From Pestalotiopsis fici W106-1 (Eukaryota; Ascomycota; Sordariomycetes; Amphisphaeriales; Sporocadaceae), in the NCBI RefSeq assembly GCF_000516985.1, contig NW_006917095.1, positions 2,547,077 through 2,611,076 of the forward strand: a stretch of 64,000 bases of DNA, read 5' to 3'. Shown here piece by piece: positions 43,569 to 57,700 of the stretch. The position numbers and the translations under genes were made by a program. The notes under the pieces were generated by a model. It was not told the origin of the DNA and did no database searches. It worked only from the letters and a program-made list of their open reading frames with translations. The first letter of the stretch is position 1, and each line of letters opens with the position of its first letter.

Positions 43569-46500
43569 GATGCCTCGGCTTTTTTATGTGTTGCACGTCG
43601 AGATCGCTGAATAACTAGGTTGGCTGTAGTGAGGGAGAGGCCAACACAAAACAGGAGATTGCGTATTTTGTTCTTGACGTTGCGTAAAAGATCGGCGGGC
43701 AACGAGAAGGTCGTGGACGTATTAGTGAATTAGAGGTGACATATCAAACGACGACAACAACAAAAAGAGAGAGAAGAGCCCGTCTTTCTTTCTTCCTTTC
43801 TTTTCTTTCTTTTCCTTTCCCTAGTTGTTTCCCCTCTGCCTTACTACTTGTTGGTGGGGAAGTAAATGTATGGGGGGGGTATCAAGACATGAAAGAAAAA
43901 GGAAGAAGAAAATAAGGACCTAAAAAGCTACGACGGCCCCGATGAAGAGCGGCGACTGTAATTGAGGAAGGAAAAGAGCGAACTCGGCTCGTCCCGAGAG
44001 AGCTCCGTTCTAAATGGGAGGTAGTGAGGACGTATAAGAAGTCCGGCGCGCGAAGGAAAAAAAAAAGGTGGTCCCCCGTCATGTTTTTTTCTTTTTTCTT
44101 TCAGTCGCAGACAAAGTAGGTACAAACCCACAGAAGGCGGAAAGAATGGGCAGAGAAGGATTTTGGACCCCAAGGAGAGATCAAATTAATAGCGGACACG
44201 ACCTGCATGAGAAAATATGTAGGTACCTACGCAAGCAATGCACATCTTAGCTGCGCCAAGGTACCTTGGGGCGGAGACGGGAGGCAACTAAGGTGGGTAA
44301 TAAGATAAATGTACGGAGGAGCATGTACCTGTAGCCAGCGCGTAGTGCAAGCTAGTGGAGAGGACTAGAATGGATCGAGCACTGTAGCTAGGCAAGGTGA
44401 TGCCTCTGTAAGGACTTTGTACCCAAGATCGAGGCATAGAGTGATAGGTACAGGCTGGTGGGCAGCACAGTTAGGTTTGTCTTTCCTGTAGGTTGGTCGG
44501 TCATGATAACCACCTACAATCAGGAGCAATAAAAGGGTTGTTTTGTATCAGCATGGACTACCAGTATACATCATGATACCCATCCAATGCATCTGTCGTT
44601 GCTAGATTCCCTCTCTCGTCTCTTTTTGCTTCTTTGTGTCTTTCTCTCTGTTTTTCTTCTTCCTGCTATATAGGTTAGACCACACCATTCTAGGATGACC
44701 CCCTCCCCCACCACAAGGGGGGGAAATTGATCAAGCGAGAAAAGCAAAGAACGCTGGAGGCAGTGAGGTACCTCGGCATCAGCCTCTTCCCAGCCATGGA
44801 AGAAGAACTACTGGTGTACAGCTCGAGCCTCAGTAAGAAATATCTGTTTAGCTATATTACACAGTAGACTGACTATCGTCACTGGTTAGATTCGATGTTA
44901 TCAATCCATTCAGGTACCTGGGCAAGTACTTTTTTTTTCTTCTGGTCTTTCTCATCCACGACTGGACATTTTAGCGTCGATCGAATGCCGAAATGCCCGG
45001 ACGGTTACAGACAATGTGACAGGGTGTACCTTTCTACACTGATTAGCGACCTACAACGACGGCCAGACATCACGGGCCATTGATAGTCAAGGTAGTGTAG
45101 GTAATGTAGGTATGTACATGCACACTGGAGGGGCGGAATATATGATCTCACACTAATAATACGGGGGGTCAGACCGCAGTTTATTATTGATTGACCTGAC
45201 ATACTACCACAGCCTACCTACCTCATACCACTCTCGTACATACAGTAAGTAGTACTCAGTGCAATACATAATAAGGAATTGAGTTTATTGTTCCTCCGAC
45301 GCGATTCAATATAAAAAAATGCAAGCAATGCAAATGCAATCCCGAATCCCAAACTAATTTCCTTGGCCACATGGTGTCCAGGTTGGGTTACAAAAGTCAT
45401 GCAGGGCAATAATACCATGTATACATAGTATGTGAAAGGAGGCTAGGGCATTTCCCCAAATTCCTAGCCGAGCTAGGAGTACGAGCCCCCTCCACCCTCC
45501 TCCCTACGCTGCATTATTTTCAACTCTGAACAACCTCGAGATGTCTTTGGAAAACTTGTCCCATGTTGTCGGCGAGAATCAGTCAGAGAAAGGGAAGAGG
45601 GCCCCGAAAATAAAATAACGACCCTTGTGTGTCGGTTTCAGGGAAACATACAAAATGGTTCGGCGTCCAGGGTCCCTGTCAGGTCTGCCAGGTACACCAC
45701 AGGATCTGATTGCGTGTATGCAGGTTAGTAGTAGTGGTGGTATGTAAACTATGGTCATTGGAGGTACATAGTCGTCGAGGTAATATATGTAACAGTAGAC
45801 AAGTAAATGTGTGTACCAAGACAGGTAGACCGAGAAAACAGGGCTCCATCGTCCTGCATTCCGTTGTATCTCGCTAGAGGAGACGGACCCCAAATCACCA
45901 CATCTTCCAGGGCTCCTCTTTCTAGGTTTGGTGCATCGTTGTACCTCACCGACCACGGCCATCGAGGGAAGCGGCCAGCCACCCCAAAAAAGATGATGTA
46001 CCTGGCCCCGTTTACCCAAATCCATCCCAGAGTGTGTGTCTGCTCCTTCCAGGAACATAACACAGACAGGATCGACGGATTGGCTGCCCGGTAGCCTGTA
46101 AGCAAATGCACGGATGCGAATGATTTACTTCAGGTCGGACAGACGGTCTTCCGTAGGTGGTGAGCTTGATCGTAAGTGAAGCTACACTATCAACCTATCT
46201 ATTTCCCTCCCGTCCGTCGACTAAATACTACTATCTAGCTTTATTAGCTGAAGCTGATGAGGTAGGCAGGTACTTCACACACTTGCCTAGTCAACCTTCT
46301 CGCCCTCAAAGGTACTGTTTTGTTTTTGTTTGTTTGTCGTCTTTCTTTGCCTAACCTAGGTAATAACCAGAGGTCCATTCGCATGTGTCATGTAAGTGCG
46401 ATCTAGGTGGTGAATATCACGCCATTCCGATTCACGACTTCCCCTCCAGTGTCCACAAAACGGCGCAGACGTGGACTATGCCAAGCCACCAGCCATCCCC

Positions 46501-49500
46501 GTGCAATTCCCTCGCAACAGGTTCTTTGAAGGTCGTTTGCATATTGTGGTGAGCAAGAATGGGAGCATATGTTCAGCCTTTGAGACCGTCCATACCTTAA
46601 TACTACTCTAGTGTTGGCCACTATTCCGTGCAGCACACCAGCAAATAGCCAGCAGCCAGTATCCATAGTCCAGCCCCAGTGCTTCTGGTGCAACCCGACC
46701 TGCAACTTGACAGCGGGAGAAGGCATGTGGCTTACCTGCCGCTATGAGCCCGCCCAGGGACAAAACAATACAGATTACAACGGTGAGCGAGCCATCTATC
46801 TTGCAGGTCCCGTCCGTCCGTTAGTCGGTCATTACGAGCACCCGAACAGCAAAACATTCGACTTTGCACTCGCAATGGATAGCCATATATTGAGAGGGAA
46901 AAGAAGGACACATCTCTTGGTCAACCAATGTCCCCTGGCAGAACACCGTATTGACGCCGAGAAAAGACTATCGAACAGCCAAATCGAATGCTATAGGCAG
47001 TAAGTTGTCAGGCATAACTCGTTGGCGCCTTCTACGACTACTTTGTTTGTACTGCTACCGGAACGGTAGTTATTCAGCTAACAAGGCCGGACAGCGCCTC
47101 TTTTCTTTGATCCACGTGCTCGGACAACAGATCTCACTTGCTTGTGCGCTACCCGAGATTGCATATCCACTTCCATAGTCATCTGCTCGCCTGGGCTCTT
47201 TCTTTTCCTTTCTTCGATATGTACTTGGCACCGACAGTCCGAGATGCAACCTGTTACTAGCTGCTTGTCTTGGACCAGTCTGACTGATCCTTCAACAAAT
47301 GCAGCGTCCCATCTGCCCTTAGCCGGGTGTGGAGCCTTGAACGTTGTGCATTTTTTGACTGCTGCTTGCAAGCTAGCTGCAGATAGTGGGTTGCAGACTG
47401 ACTCTGTTACACTCATGCCACTTGATAGATTACTGCAAACGAGAAGGTCATGGCTACAACGTATCCTAATGACATTTTTCCAACTGTCACTACATATACC
47501 ACAGAATACTCTAACTGTGCGCCTCGCAATTTCCCATATCCAACAACATCTTTGCACGGCCCATCAATCCACAAACCAACGTTTGTTTAGACACCTTGGG
47601 GGTGCATTGACTCCCCTACTCCATTGACAGACACTCTGACTACCAGCCTACCCAGCTGCGAGATAAGTGTTTCAATATCGATTGGTTTCTACCAACCTAC
47701 TTACAGTAGTGTATATGGCATTTGGAGTGAGCACGGGACAATCCAGGGGCACTCGCCGTACTTGATCGTCTACACAGTCAAATCGTGATTGATAATCGGA
47801 ATATACATGCTCCTTTGTACCTCCCAAATGGAAATGGCCTCCAAGGATACCCTGCTGCGTGTTAGGTCATGTTTCTTACTGCACAGCGCTCAGACTCCAT
47901 CCCAATGTGCTGGATACGCTTTGGAACCCCCTTGCCAAAGACTCGGATGTTACACAATTGCAATCCATTCGCAACATGATCTACACCCAGGAAGCAGCAA
48001 ACCTCCATACATGGTAGATCCTCTATGCAATAGAGGAGCCGACTAGGAAGGACTACGTAAGCTGAGGAAGTTGGTATATCGATAATCACAATACCCAAAA
48101 GGTCCGACCGCATGAACGGCAACAATCTCTCCATATTGTCAGAAAATTTCCCCACGCAGTCGTCGTTGGCATGTCTAGTGCGATACTCAGGCTCATTCGT
48201 TTCTGCCCCTCAACTTCATCTATCTCAAACCTGCATCGTCTTACAAAGTATGCGACACACAGTGGTCAGGCCGTATACGGACATGAATAGCAGTATCGAG
48301 AAAACTTCCACTAGCCAACTCTTCTTGTTCTTTCTTTTCTGTTTCTTTTCTTGGTCTTTCTTCTTTCTTCTTGTAGTGGTTGTTACAGTTTCGGCTGGAG
48401 ACATGCTGAGAATCAGGGCCTGCAGGTAGAGAGCATGGCGCATATGGACTTCTAGAGAGTACATCCCGGCAGGCATGTCTGTCTGAACGTCGTCCTCTTT
48501 TGACTGCCAGAAGATTGTCCTCCAGGCATTGCCGGAATCAGAGGAAAGCCATGGGCCGTTCAATGCGTTCCGGACGGCTATAGAAGATTGTTCCGCTCAC
48601 TTGCGTTATATCAAAATGTGAGAGGTGCAATTGGTGCGATCATGAATATCCCCAAAGAACCCCCAAAATGTGCATGCAAGGGACATTGCCACTACGGGCA
48701 ACGGTGTTCTCAAATCACAGGTCCCAATTCGACGGCTATTGGTTCTCTGCCCAAATGTCGTGTTCGTCGGCCCTGCATATCTGAGCCAGGGTCCACGCCA
48801 GCAGAACCCAGAAAACGTTGTCGACTGGTTCAGGCTAGTTCGAGTAAGCAAGTAAGCAAAGGCATGCATGCCCTCTTGCGTTGCCCAGTTGGCCCAGCCC
48901 TCAAAGCCTCGCGATTGCAATCTGTCGTTCCTTTTTTTTCCATTGGCAATCCAGAGCGGATGGGCTGCAACGAAGTAGGTGCCATGTTGTGAAGTTGTAT
49001 TGGCTGGATGTGCCAGCCAGGTTGTATGTTGAGCATTCAATTCGCATGATTCGACTGCCCATCACACTTTTTTTTTTCCCTTCCCCTCCCTTCACTTGTC
49101 ACCAGACTTGCCAGGGCCGGGTTACATGGTCCGGTTTCTTCACACCACTATTCGGCATATGGCCGCATTGGTTCCTGAATCGCCCGACGTCAAGTTGCAA
49201 AAGTTCAGCTTTTCTCCCTCTACGGTTCCGTCTTGCTTATTTTTTTTACTTTTTATTTTCACTTAGGCTCTGCATGTCTTCCATCATGATGGGGAAATGT
49301 CCAGCCCAGCCAGTATCTCGGGAAAGTGACAGAAAAAGGACAAGCGGGCGATTCCAGCGATTCGGTTCCTGAGCGGGGTGATCGGCTTACCCAATTCAAA
49401 TCTCCACCTCATGGGACCATCCATCCCATCAGGTCGGTTGGATAACGGGGAGATGTGACCACGCTGCCTACTACTATTGACAGGGCTCACCGCAATATCA

Positions 49501-52500
49501 AACCTCCATAGAGATAGTATGGTGATATTCGACACTTATGCATGTCAAGAAATGCGACTTTTACAGAGTAGAAACCAAAACGGATCCCCCATTAATGGGA
49601 ATGGAGGGGCGCAATGGGGCAAAACGAGTTTACGTACAGTAGTACTTCGGAGCTGGAACTTTTGCTACGCTACGTTTGCTCAAAGCGCCGATAACCTGCA
49701 GTAACCGATGTGTAGTAACCCGCTGTAGAATGGGTCCCCCCTACACTATACTAACCTATCTAATAACCTAGTGTCTTGTTCGTGGTTGACCAAAAAGTTG
49801 CCTTCACACGTGGCTAGCACGGTTCAAGAGGGAAATACGCCATGATGAAAATCTATCAAGGCAGCGAAGAAGAAAAAAAGAGCGACTCTCGAAAGAGTTG
49901 GCGCCATTCCCCATTCTGTCGCAATTCCTTGCCAGGTTGAGGAAAGTTCTCTCTGGTCTAGTCCCTCTAGTCCCTGATCTTGGATCTCAAGTGTCAGATC
50001 ATGGCTTCAACCCTCGAAAGGATGTCGTACATGTGGCCCATATCCACAGAAAAAGACCCTGTCTGTCAAAACCTGTCTTTGAAAGAAGGCACGTAGAGTA
50101 CTCTCTCTGTCAACACCAAGCAAGTAGATGGATCATCTCATCGTACCCAGGTCTTGGAGGTGGGTTTTTACGAGGTACCTGAATCGTGTTTATTTGTTCA
50201 TGATCCCCTTCTTCCCACTTCCCAGCCGCCATGCCCTGTATGTTACAATAATTGTCTGGAGACTGCGGGTGATCGACGTTTGTCCGTGTCACCAATCTCA
50301 GGTCGAACCCAGCTGCTCGGACACGGATCTCCACCGTACAAAGTACATACGGCTGCCTCATTTTGAGAGATTTTTTTCTTCTTGGATCTGAATATTGGCC
50401 TTGATGGGCTCTTTTCCAACCAAGCGGGCATTAGTACTTTGCGGCACAGGCCAATTTAGAGCCTCTCACGAATTGGGAACTTTCATCTGGGGCTGGACTC
50501 TCTATTGACAGCAATCACGATCAATGAGCAAAGAAAAACGTGCGAAAAGAAATCATCACCACTATTCAAGCCTAGTGCCGACAACTGTTCCTTAGCTGAC
50601 TGATAATATAGCCCAGCAATGACTAGCCTAGTCACATTGTCGTGGCAGTATCGCTTATGGACCATGGTGTACTAGCCAATGAAACATGATGGATGCTAGA
50701 ATGGTTGATCACAAAGGTGTATTGACAGAAAGATCACCACCACACTCGTTCTTGATGTCCCCATCACCGGATTTCCTCTTTCAGATTCTCCGGTTTGACT
50801 TTCATCCGAAAGCGAGAAGTCTCAGTCGAGCTGCATGACGAGATGGTGGTGTGTATATGTGTGAGTGTGTGAGTGTGTGTGTGGGAAGACGTTGAAAGCC
50901 TGTTCTAGTCCCGAGAGGCCATTTCCACGATATGTGAGAGGCTAATAGGCCAAAAACGGTTCCACCGCAACGTAGGATTCATGATACCCTAAAGCATGAC
51001 AACAAGCCAGGCTTCTAGGTGTGAATTCTCGCATAGTACTCTAGTCTCGCTTTGGGAGGAGATTCCCGCCCAAGAGCGCATGAAAAGACGCGACCAGCGC
51101 AAAGAAGACGGGCAGACAGGCTTTGCTGACCTATGACGACTAGCAGCTTTATTCCCACCATCTTCACGATCAAACTATCCCATTTCTTGTCTCGATTGCA
51201 GTTTTTGATCTTCCATTTCTCTTTCCAGAATGGCAAGTTTGTCGGAGATGATTAGTACAAACTCTAATCATTCAGCGCCCTTGCCATCCTGATTCCTGGG
51301 TCGGTTATGCGGCTCAGCCTTTGGAGGCCCTGGGGAAATATGTCCGCAAAAATACATGGGATTAGGGGGCGTTTTTTTCTTTTCTCTCTTCATGTCTCGC
51401 ATCTTGTACTTGCGATCGGGGGGCGGGATTCTGCTGAAAGTCAGGGAACCCAAAGAGAGACTAGAGTTTCCCGCCCGCCTGGATCGCGCCAACCCGCCGG
51501 GATGGGAAATAGGGAAATAAAAGCCATGATGATTTTACTATCTGGGACAAGATCCCCCACGCTCGCTTAACCGATATCTATCTACGGGGTCAGGGGTTCA
51601 GACACACTTATCTTTTTGCTGTCTAGACTCGAGACAGTCCAGGGCCAACCAGTCATTGATTATTATGATCTCTACAGAAAGATTCCCAACAAAACGAGTA
51701 TCAATGGTCCTAAGCAAGACAGTATGAAGTATAAACCATGATTTTCGTCAATAACACCAGACAAAAGAATCGTTACCGTATGGTGGAGCACGCGAGTCCG
51801 CCTCGTTTTCTCCAATACGCCTCTCTGTCAAGTTGTGTGATCGTCTTTTCGTGCCGTTTTCTGTCGATCTCTAGTTATTCTAATACAACTATGGACTTAG
51901 TTTAATTCTTAAAAAGACCAAACCCACACGAAACCACCTGGACTATCTTTTACGCCAAAAGACTAGTCCCTCTTTTCTTTCCATGCCCACTCACACACGC
52001 CCATTTGCGTCTCGGTCCGTGAGTTGCTTGTGTTATCCGCGCCGTGCGCCTTTCTTACTATTCTTCTTTCTTTTCTTCCTTTCTCGTAGCTGGGCGAATC
52101 AGCTTGCTTCTTCCAGCTCTTGCCTACGAGTCATGAATAAAACTACTAGATGGGGGTTTTGCAGGGCAGGCAGAATAGCTAGAGCCTAGGGCAGACTTGT
52201 TTACATAGTATCCTCTTTTTCTGACGTTTTCGTACTTTTCTCTCTAGAACATGTGGCGCAATGTCCATCAAAAGCCAAAAATGTGATTATAAGAAATTCA
52301 ATCTGAGAAGAGGGGAATATCAAACTCCGTCGTCTGCAAAACCAAGTCCGCCCTTCATGTGGATCGCAAATCAATGCAAAGAGTGGATGGATGACGGCTT
52401 GAGCAGGCAAAATGTAACCGCATCCCACGGCCATGGTGGTGTGCCGAGGTTGTGGAGTCTAGTCATGGGGTCTATGAATGCCGTCAAATTATTGATTGTA

Positions 52501-52814
52501 CCTGCATGGCGGTCGAGACCTTGCATCGACGTGCCGTCTTTGCAGTACATGCATTTGTCCAAATGAGGCAATACTAGAGAAGTGAGTGCATATGGGAATG
52601 GTACCTAGACATAGGCAACCATATCAAACGTGGTGAATTCGTCAAGAACCACTGGCGATTGAGTTCTATCGTCAAGACTCGATGGCCAACTCTTGGCCTC
52701 TGTTTGTTGAATCACCATTGCCCGTACTGTAAATGCTACTCGCTGTAAGAAATCCCAAAATGCCCGTAGACGCCTACTCATGATCCTATCGTAATCCGTG
52801 TGGGAGTTATATGC
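43569..52814. other. 9.2 kb gene-poor block
   Basis: No open frame here has protein-like composition, introns in phase or recognisable motifs; the longest (about 130-160 codons, for example 47142-47627) overlap one another on both strands. What it does hold: strong CT-rich tracts on the plus strand at ~43781-43822, 44083-44103, 44600-44665, 48320-48380 and 52040-52090, some ending in TTTCAG or TTGTAG; palindromes around GGTACC at 44219-44230, 44256-44269, 44765-44774 and 44911-44920; and a GT repeat at 50847-50883. It lies upstream of the PH-like gene and downstream of CDC16. It could contain long untranslated leaders or a noncoding transcript; nothing in the sequence proves either. Confidence 0.6.
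50847..50883. repeat. GT-rich dinucleotide microsatellite
   Basis: Imperfect GT repeat (GGTGTGTATATGTGTGAG and similar units) of about 37 nt in the gene-poor block. Confidence 0.85.
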
Positions 52815-54768
52815 CTACTCCATGGCATCCATCTCAACGTCAGACAATGGGCCTCCTGTACCCATGATCCTCATCCTGGTTCTGTCGTAAGCAGAGACAG
52901 CCCTCGGTTTTTGTGTCTTGACTGGAGGACGATGTTTTTTGGGTCCTCGGATCTTTTCCATCTCCTTTTCAAATCCATCTAGTGCTTCGTTTTGTGCTTC
53001 ACCTACTACGGGCTCGAGCCCTGCAGCCTCCTCCAGTGCCTTGTTAAGAAGCTCCGTGGCGATAGGGTCCTGGGCATTGATGGCCAGCGCCTGATGCAAG
53101 ACGACAATGGCCTCTTCCGGCTGCCCAAGCTCCATGAAGAGCAAACCTTTGGCGGAAAAGATGGCAGCATCTTTCCCGCCTAGGCGAAGTACCTCGTCAA
53201 ACTGCTCCATCGCTTCAGGATACTTTTTAGCGCGTCGATATGCATGAGCGAGGTTTGTGCGTGCGGCTAACCAAGCCGCTGGCTCCGAGTCAATGTCTTC
53301 GGCAACCTCCAGTGCTCGGACAAAGAGTTTCACGGCGTCAAGGGGTCGGTCTTGGTGATAGTAGACTACGCCCATCTCATTGAGAAGCAATGGGTCTGTC
53401 TTGCAGAGACCGTAGGCCGTCTTTAGAAATTCGTCCGCAAGCGTCATGTTGTTGAGTGCATGGTTTTGCATCCCCAGAAACACCTGCGGCAGGTGAGTTC
53501 CCATGAACAGACGAGCTGCTGTCGAGTATGCTGAGATCGCCTGATCGTGCTCACCCTCCGCAGCGAATGTGTGCGCGAATCCAATCCAGGCTGGTCCAAA
53601 ATGTGCATCCATCATGCTAGCTTTGCTAAAGTAACGCCGTGCTTCAGCAATCTTGTCTATGGCAAAGTAGTAGATGCCAACTGCCAGCCAAGTCACCGGC
53701 TCCTCAGGGTGGCTGTCAGCCAGATCGTGAGCAACAAGAAAGAGGTTTGCCTTCTTCTTGAGCTCATACATGCAGGCCAGGTGGAGCGGATAGACGCTGA
53801 AGTTGTACTTGTCTTCTGCCAAAATTGAATCTGTAATGTCTAGAGCGTCTTTGTAGCGGCATTGCGTGTATAGCAAGTCTGCCCGTGCAAGTAACAAGTC
53901 GGGGTTGCTTGCGAGGTTGTAGTGTGTGGACAGTGTCTCACAAGCAGTCATAAAGGATGTTGGGTTCCGATATTTGGACAGTCTCGTTGTATATAGCATC
54001 TTGGTGAATTCGGCAGCTTCTTGCGAAGAGGATGTATCCCCACCAACATTGATCGAGTCAAAGTCGAGTGACTCGAGGAATTGCCATTCTTCGTCAGGAG
54101 ACATGAGCGAGTTCTTCATCAATTGCTGAAACGCCTCAAAGCACTGCACATCTATCCTCACGGCATCCTTGTAGCATTCTTTTGCGCGATCGAATGCGTT
54201 TTGTTTGGCGTAGCAAATTCCGCGTAAGAAGCACATGGCCGCTTCGAAACGTCGGTTGGCCGCTTCCTCATCGGAGCCATCACGCCGGCGACTGGACTTG
54301 TCCGACTTGCCACTGTTCTTTTGTGTTTTGCGCTTGTTTGTAGAGCTGACAATCAGGTGTGTGGGATTTCGATCTCCAAGAACTGCGAGTGCTTCGTCGT
54401 ATCGTGATTGCTTGATGAAGCAGTGTCCAGCCAGGTATCGGCACGAGGGATTCCGGCTTATGAGGTCTTGCCGGGATAGAAATGCCTGCGCTCGAGTGTA
54501 GTTGCCTGTGGCAAAATGGACTTGTGCCAGCCAAAAGGCATCATTGTCGTCGTCTGAGCAAGCAGGTCGGTCAGCTCATAATCGGATCTCCCAGAGGGAT
54601 GCTTTCAGAATACGTACTCGTGAGGGCCAGAAGCTTGTCCCCGACAAAAATTGCAGAGTCGTACTGTGCCTTGTTATAAGCGTCCTGCCTCCACTCTCTT
54701 AGAAACTGCTCCATCTCGGAGTCTTGTATGGGTCTGGAGCGAGCGACGGCATTGGGCTGCAGTCGCAT
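52815..54768 (-). CDS. CDC16: Anaphase-promoting complex subunit Cdc16/Cut9 (APC6)
   Basis: Two exons on the minus strand: 54768-54618 and 54553-52815, joined by a 64 nt GT-AG intron (donor GTACGT) in phase; the product is 629 residues. The ATG at 54768 (MRLQPNAVARSRP) is the first Met; upstream the frame begins only with GTG. The protein is a tandem array of tetratricopeptide repeats, with typical helices such as WLAQVHFATGNYTRAQAFL, WIGFAHTFAAEGEHDQAIS and NEMGVVYYHQDRPLDAV. The N-terminal EQFLREWRQDA segment and the C-terminal RAVSAYDRTRMRIMG match Cut9/Cdc16. It is a scaffold subunit of the APC/C ubiquitin ligase that drives cyclin and securin destruction. A low-complexity Lys/Ser linker (KRKTQKNSGKSDKSSRRR) interrupts the TPR array at ~120-140. 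Confidence 0.93.
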
Positions 54769-57700
54769 GGAGAAAGATGTTGAAGCTCCTGGGAATCGCA
54801 CGGTTATTTGGGAGACGCGTCGGGCTTGTGTTTAACAAGCTTATGACGCGGGGCGCCGCCAACCCGCAATCGCGCCCCACTCCGGCCCGGGCTGGCTGCA
54901 AGGCACCTGGAGCCCTAGACTTAGACGACTAGTATATATAGATGACTATAAACACGAAGCAAAGTAGGGGCGATTGACATTGTGATATGTCCATCTGGCA
55001 TGGAGAAATACAGTGTTTATCTACCAATATCTTAATTCCAGACCGATCATCAGTCTTATTTACATTAAGAATGAGGATGAGCAGTGCATACTCATTGCTT
55101 GTGAAGATGATTTAACAGACGCTGGCAACCGAACTTTTTACACCAGTATGAATTGCTATACACGAGTTTTCATCCATACTGGTTGAATATGGCTAGTTTT
55201 CTGGACTGAGTGGTCAACCAAAGCCACGAAAAGCCGTTTCTGTTATTAATTCGTGCTGACATATCTAATTATAAGCCATGCAGTTGGAATCTCACATGTT
55301 GATGTCTCAAAATCTTTGGGACACAGCAAAGATTATTTTTCTTTTTTAGTCAAAAACCATGAACCTCAATCAATTTGATAATTTGTCAAGAAAATGAACA
55401 ATCCATTCCGTACATTCGATTTTCTGTGTTCCTTAGTATACATACCACGGCATGTATCAATCTGGGGCTGAGCGCCACCCGTATAAGATAAATTGATACC
55501 ACTCAGAGCTCTGTGATCCTATAATAAAATGCTGGAATCGAAATAATGCCAATTCTCTGAGCTAATATTCCAGGGATGAGTGCAGATTCAACATTCTTAA
55601 TTTAGCCGAATGATAGGCATGTCGATTGACTAACGACTGTTGCCTCGAGGTTCAACTCAGAAAACGCAGGCAAGTTCCATTGCCTGGGTAGCGCGCGCAT
55701 GTATGACCAAGTCAGATTCAGTGATATTCGGATTAGATCCAAATACCTGATTCGAGATCATGGTAAAAGCTTCAACGCAAATGCGCAACCAACTCGATTA
55801 ATCGATGCCGATGTGCTCCTCCAAGGCCTTTTGTCATAGTGGTCACTTCGTGGCAAACTTTCTATGTCTTGGTCATCTAGATGATTTCCCTTCGAATGCA
55901 CATCAAAAAGCAGAGCAATCATTATTGTTGGGGAACAGGACGTCATAACTGCTCGCCGGTCTTTCAGAATCGTAAATCGGCGATCTATAGGAACGTAGAC
56001 CTGCCCTGTCTGCCTGGTGTCGCAAGGTGGCGACACATGTTCGATCAGTGACGGGCATCTCGATTTGGCACTACCGAATCATTGTGGTCTCATGCCGCAT
56101 TCACAATGATATAACGGTCAAATGTAGACTTCGTCTTGGATATGGAAAGAGCTCGATAGTGTGGATTAGAGACTCGCCTGTAAACGTTGCTTTGGTTCTG
56201 TTCTCCTGGGTCATCTCGATGAGCGTATATTGAAATCATCTAGGACGATACATTTGCTGCAGTATCAAGCCAGTTATATCGAAACACGGCTCTTGGCTTT
56301 AATAAAAGTTGAAAAGAGAATAAAATAAGCCCAGATCATCAAGACAGCTTCATGTATGATGTAAAAAGGTAACGCTGTCGACCCGACATGTACGACACCA
56401 AAGTTGATGGATGTCATGAATGACCAATTCCCCAGCCTCTTCTGTGACTGGCACTCTGCGTCACAATGGACACACATACCAACCAATACAATGAATAGAT
56501 CTTGTAGGTTTAGTTAATCATTTTTTCGCTTACGTAGTAGGTGAACAATGGGCTGTGGATGGCCAGCTACGTCAGAGTCCGCGCGCTGCACGTATGCCCC
56601 AACACGAGGCCGACCGTTAGACAGGGACCAACCAGGTCGGTTATTGGTGATACAGAACGTCTATTCACGGCAATGTGCGTCATCCGATTCAGTGAACGAG
56701 TCGTCCCACGCGGTAAAAACAAGCGCACAACCAACATGATGACTCTAATCGGGGGTGTGAAGGGCAGTATTGGTGAGCCTCCTTCAGAGTGTAACAGCAT
56801 CATAGTTTATGTCTGGATAGCTCATTCGAAGGACCGCAAAGCTTAGGAGTCAGACTTGGGACATCGTCCATCCCCAGAGGATGATCATTTCGCTGTCTCC
56901 GCAGATGATCACATCGCCACTGCTCTGACAACCCCTCACATAGCCACGGACGCAATAGGGATGTTTGTTCAGGAAGGAGATTGGAGCTTGCCCAAGACTC
57001 TGAAATGTATAGCAACCTCTCCAGTAGTATACTGATGACAGACGATGCTGGGATCGTACCGACTTACGATGAAGTTTCCGTCTAGATAAGCTAGTGGCTA
57101 CTGTCGCTTGGAGAAACTATGGCGTCGATCTTTGGAAGCATATCTTTTGATTACCCGTACCTCTATCTGCAACCATCATGTTCGCATGCCCGCGTGGTGT
57201 GATAGTGATTAAGGAAATCATATGGTTTTACACGGTTTGGCAGCCCCTATTTCGTCACCACGTGTGATTCCGATATGTTGGTCGGGGGTTAGGAACAGAC
57301 CCATCGTCAGCGGCAAACAGTGTTGATGCAGGTTGGTCGAAAAGGGCCTAGAATGCCCGGAATGACCTGTCTGGGCATTAGAAGAAGACGACGGGCAGCG
57401 GTCCCAAGAAAAGAGACTCTCGCAGCTTCGGCCTAGCATTCCATCATTCCCTATGTTGGATAGTGTAGCTCTTGCATGATTCGCCGAGCGAGACGGGACT
57501 GGGGGGGTTCAGCAGCAACTCAGTCTGTGAATGCTCCATATAGTGACCCCTGTGGATGCTCGGTAACTCGCGAACCCTAATAATTTTGTGAGACAAGCAG
57601 AACACAAACAAGAGATGTTCGAGCTTGTTCTGCTGACATCATATTGGAGATGTGTCTGGACTCTTGTGGGTGGGCTCTTGGCTTGCTCAAGGAATTCGAT

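Noticed and set aside
47142..47627. 161-codon open frame (+) in the gene-poor block
   Set aside because: It overlaps an equally long minus-strand frame, and neither has protein-like composition, splice partners or a recognisable motif.
48606..49040. 144-codon open frame (-) and its 134-codon antisense counterpart
   Set aside because: Both strands are open by chance; no start context, domain or conservation cue.
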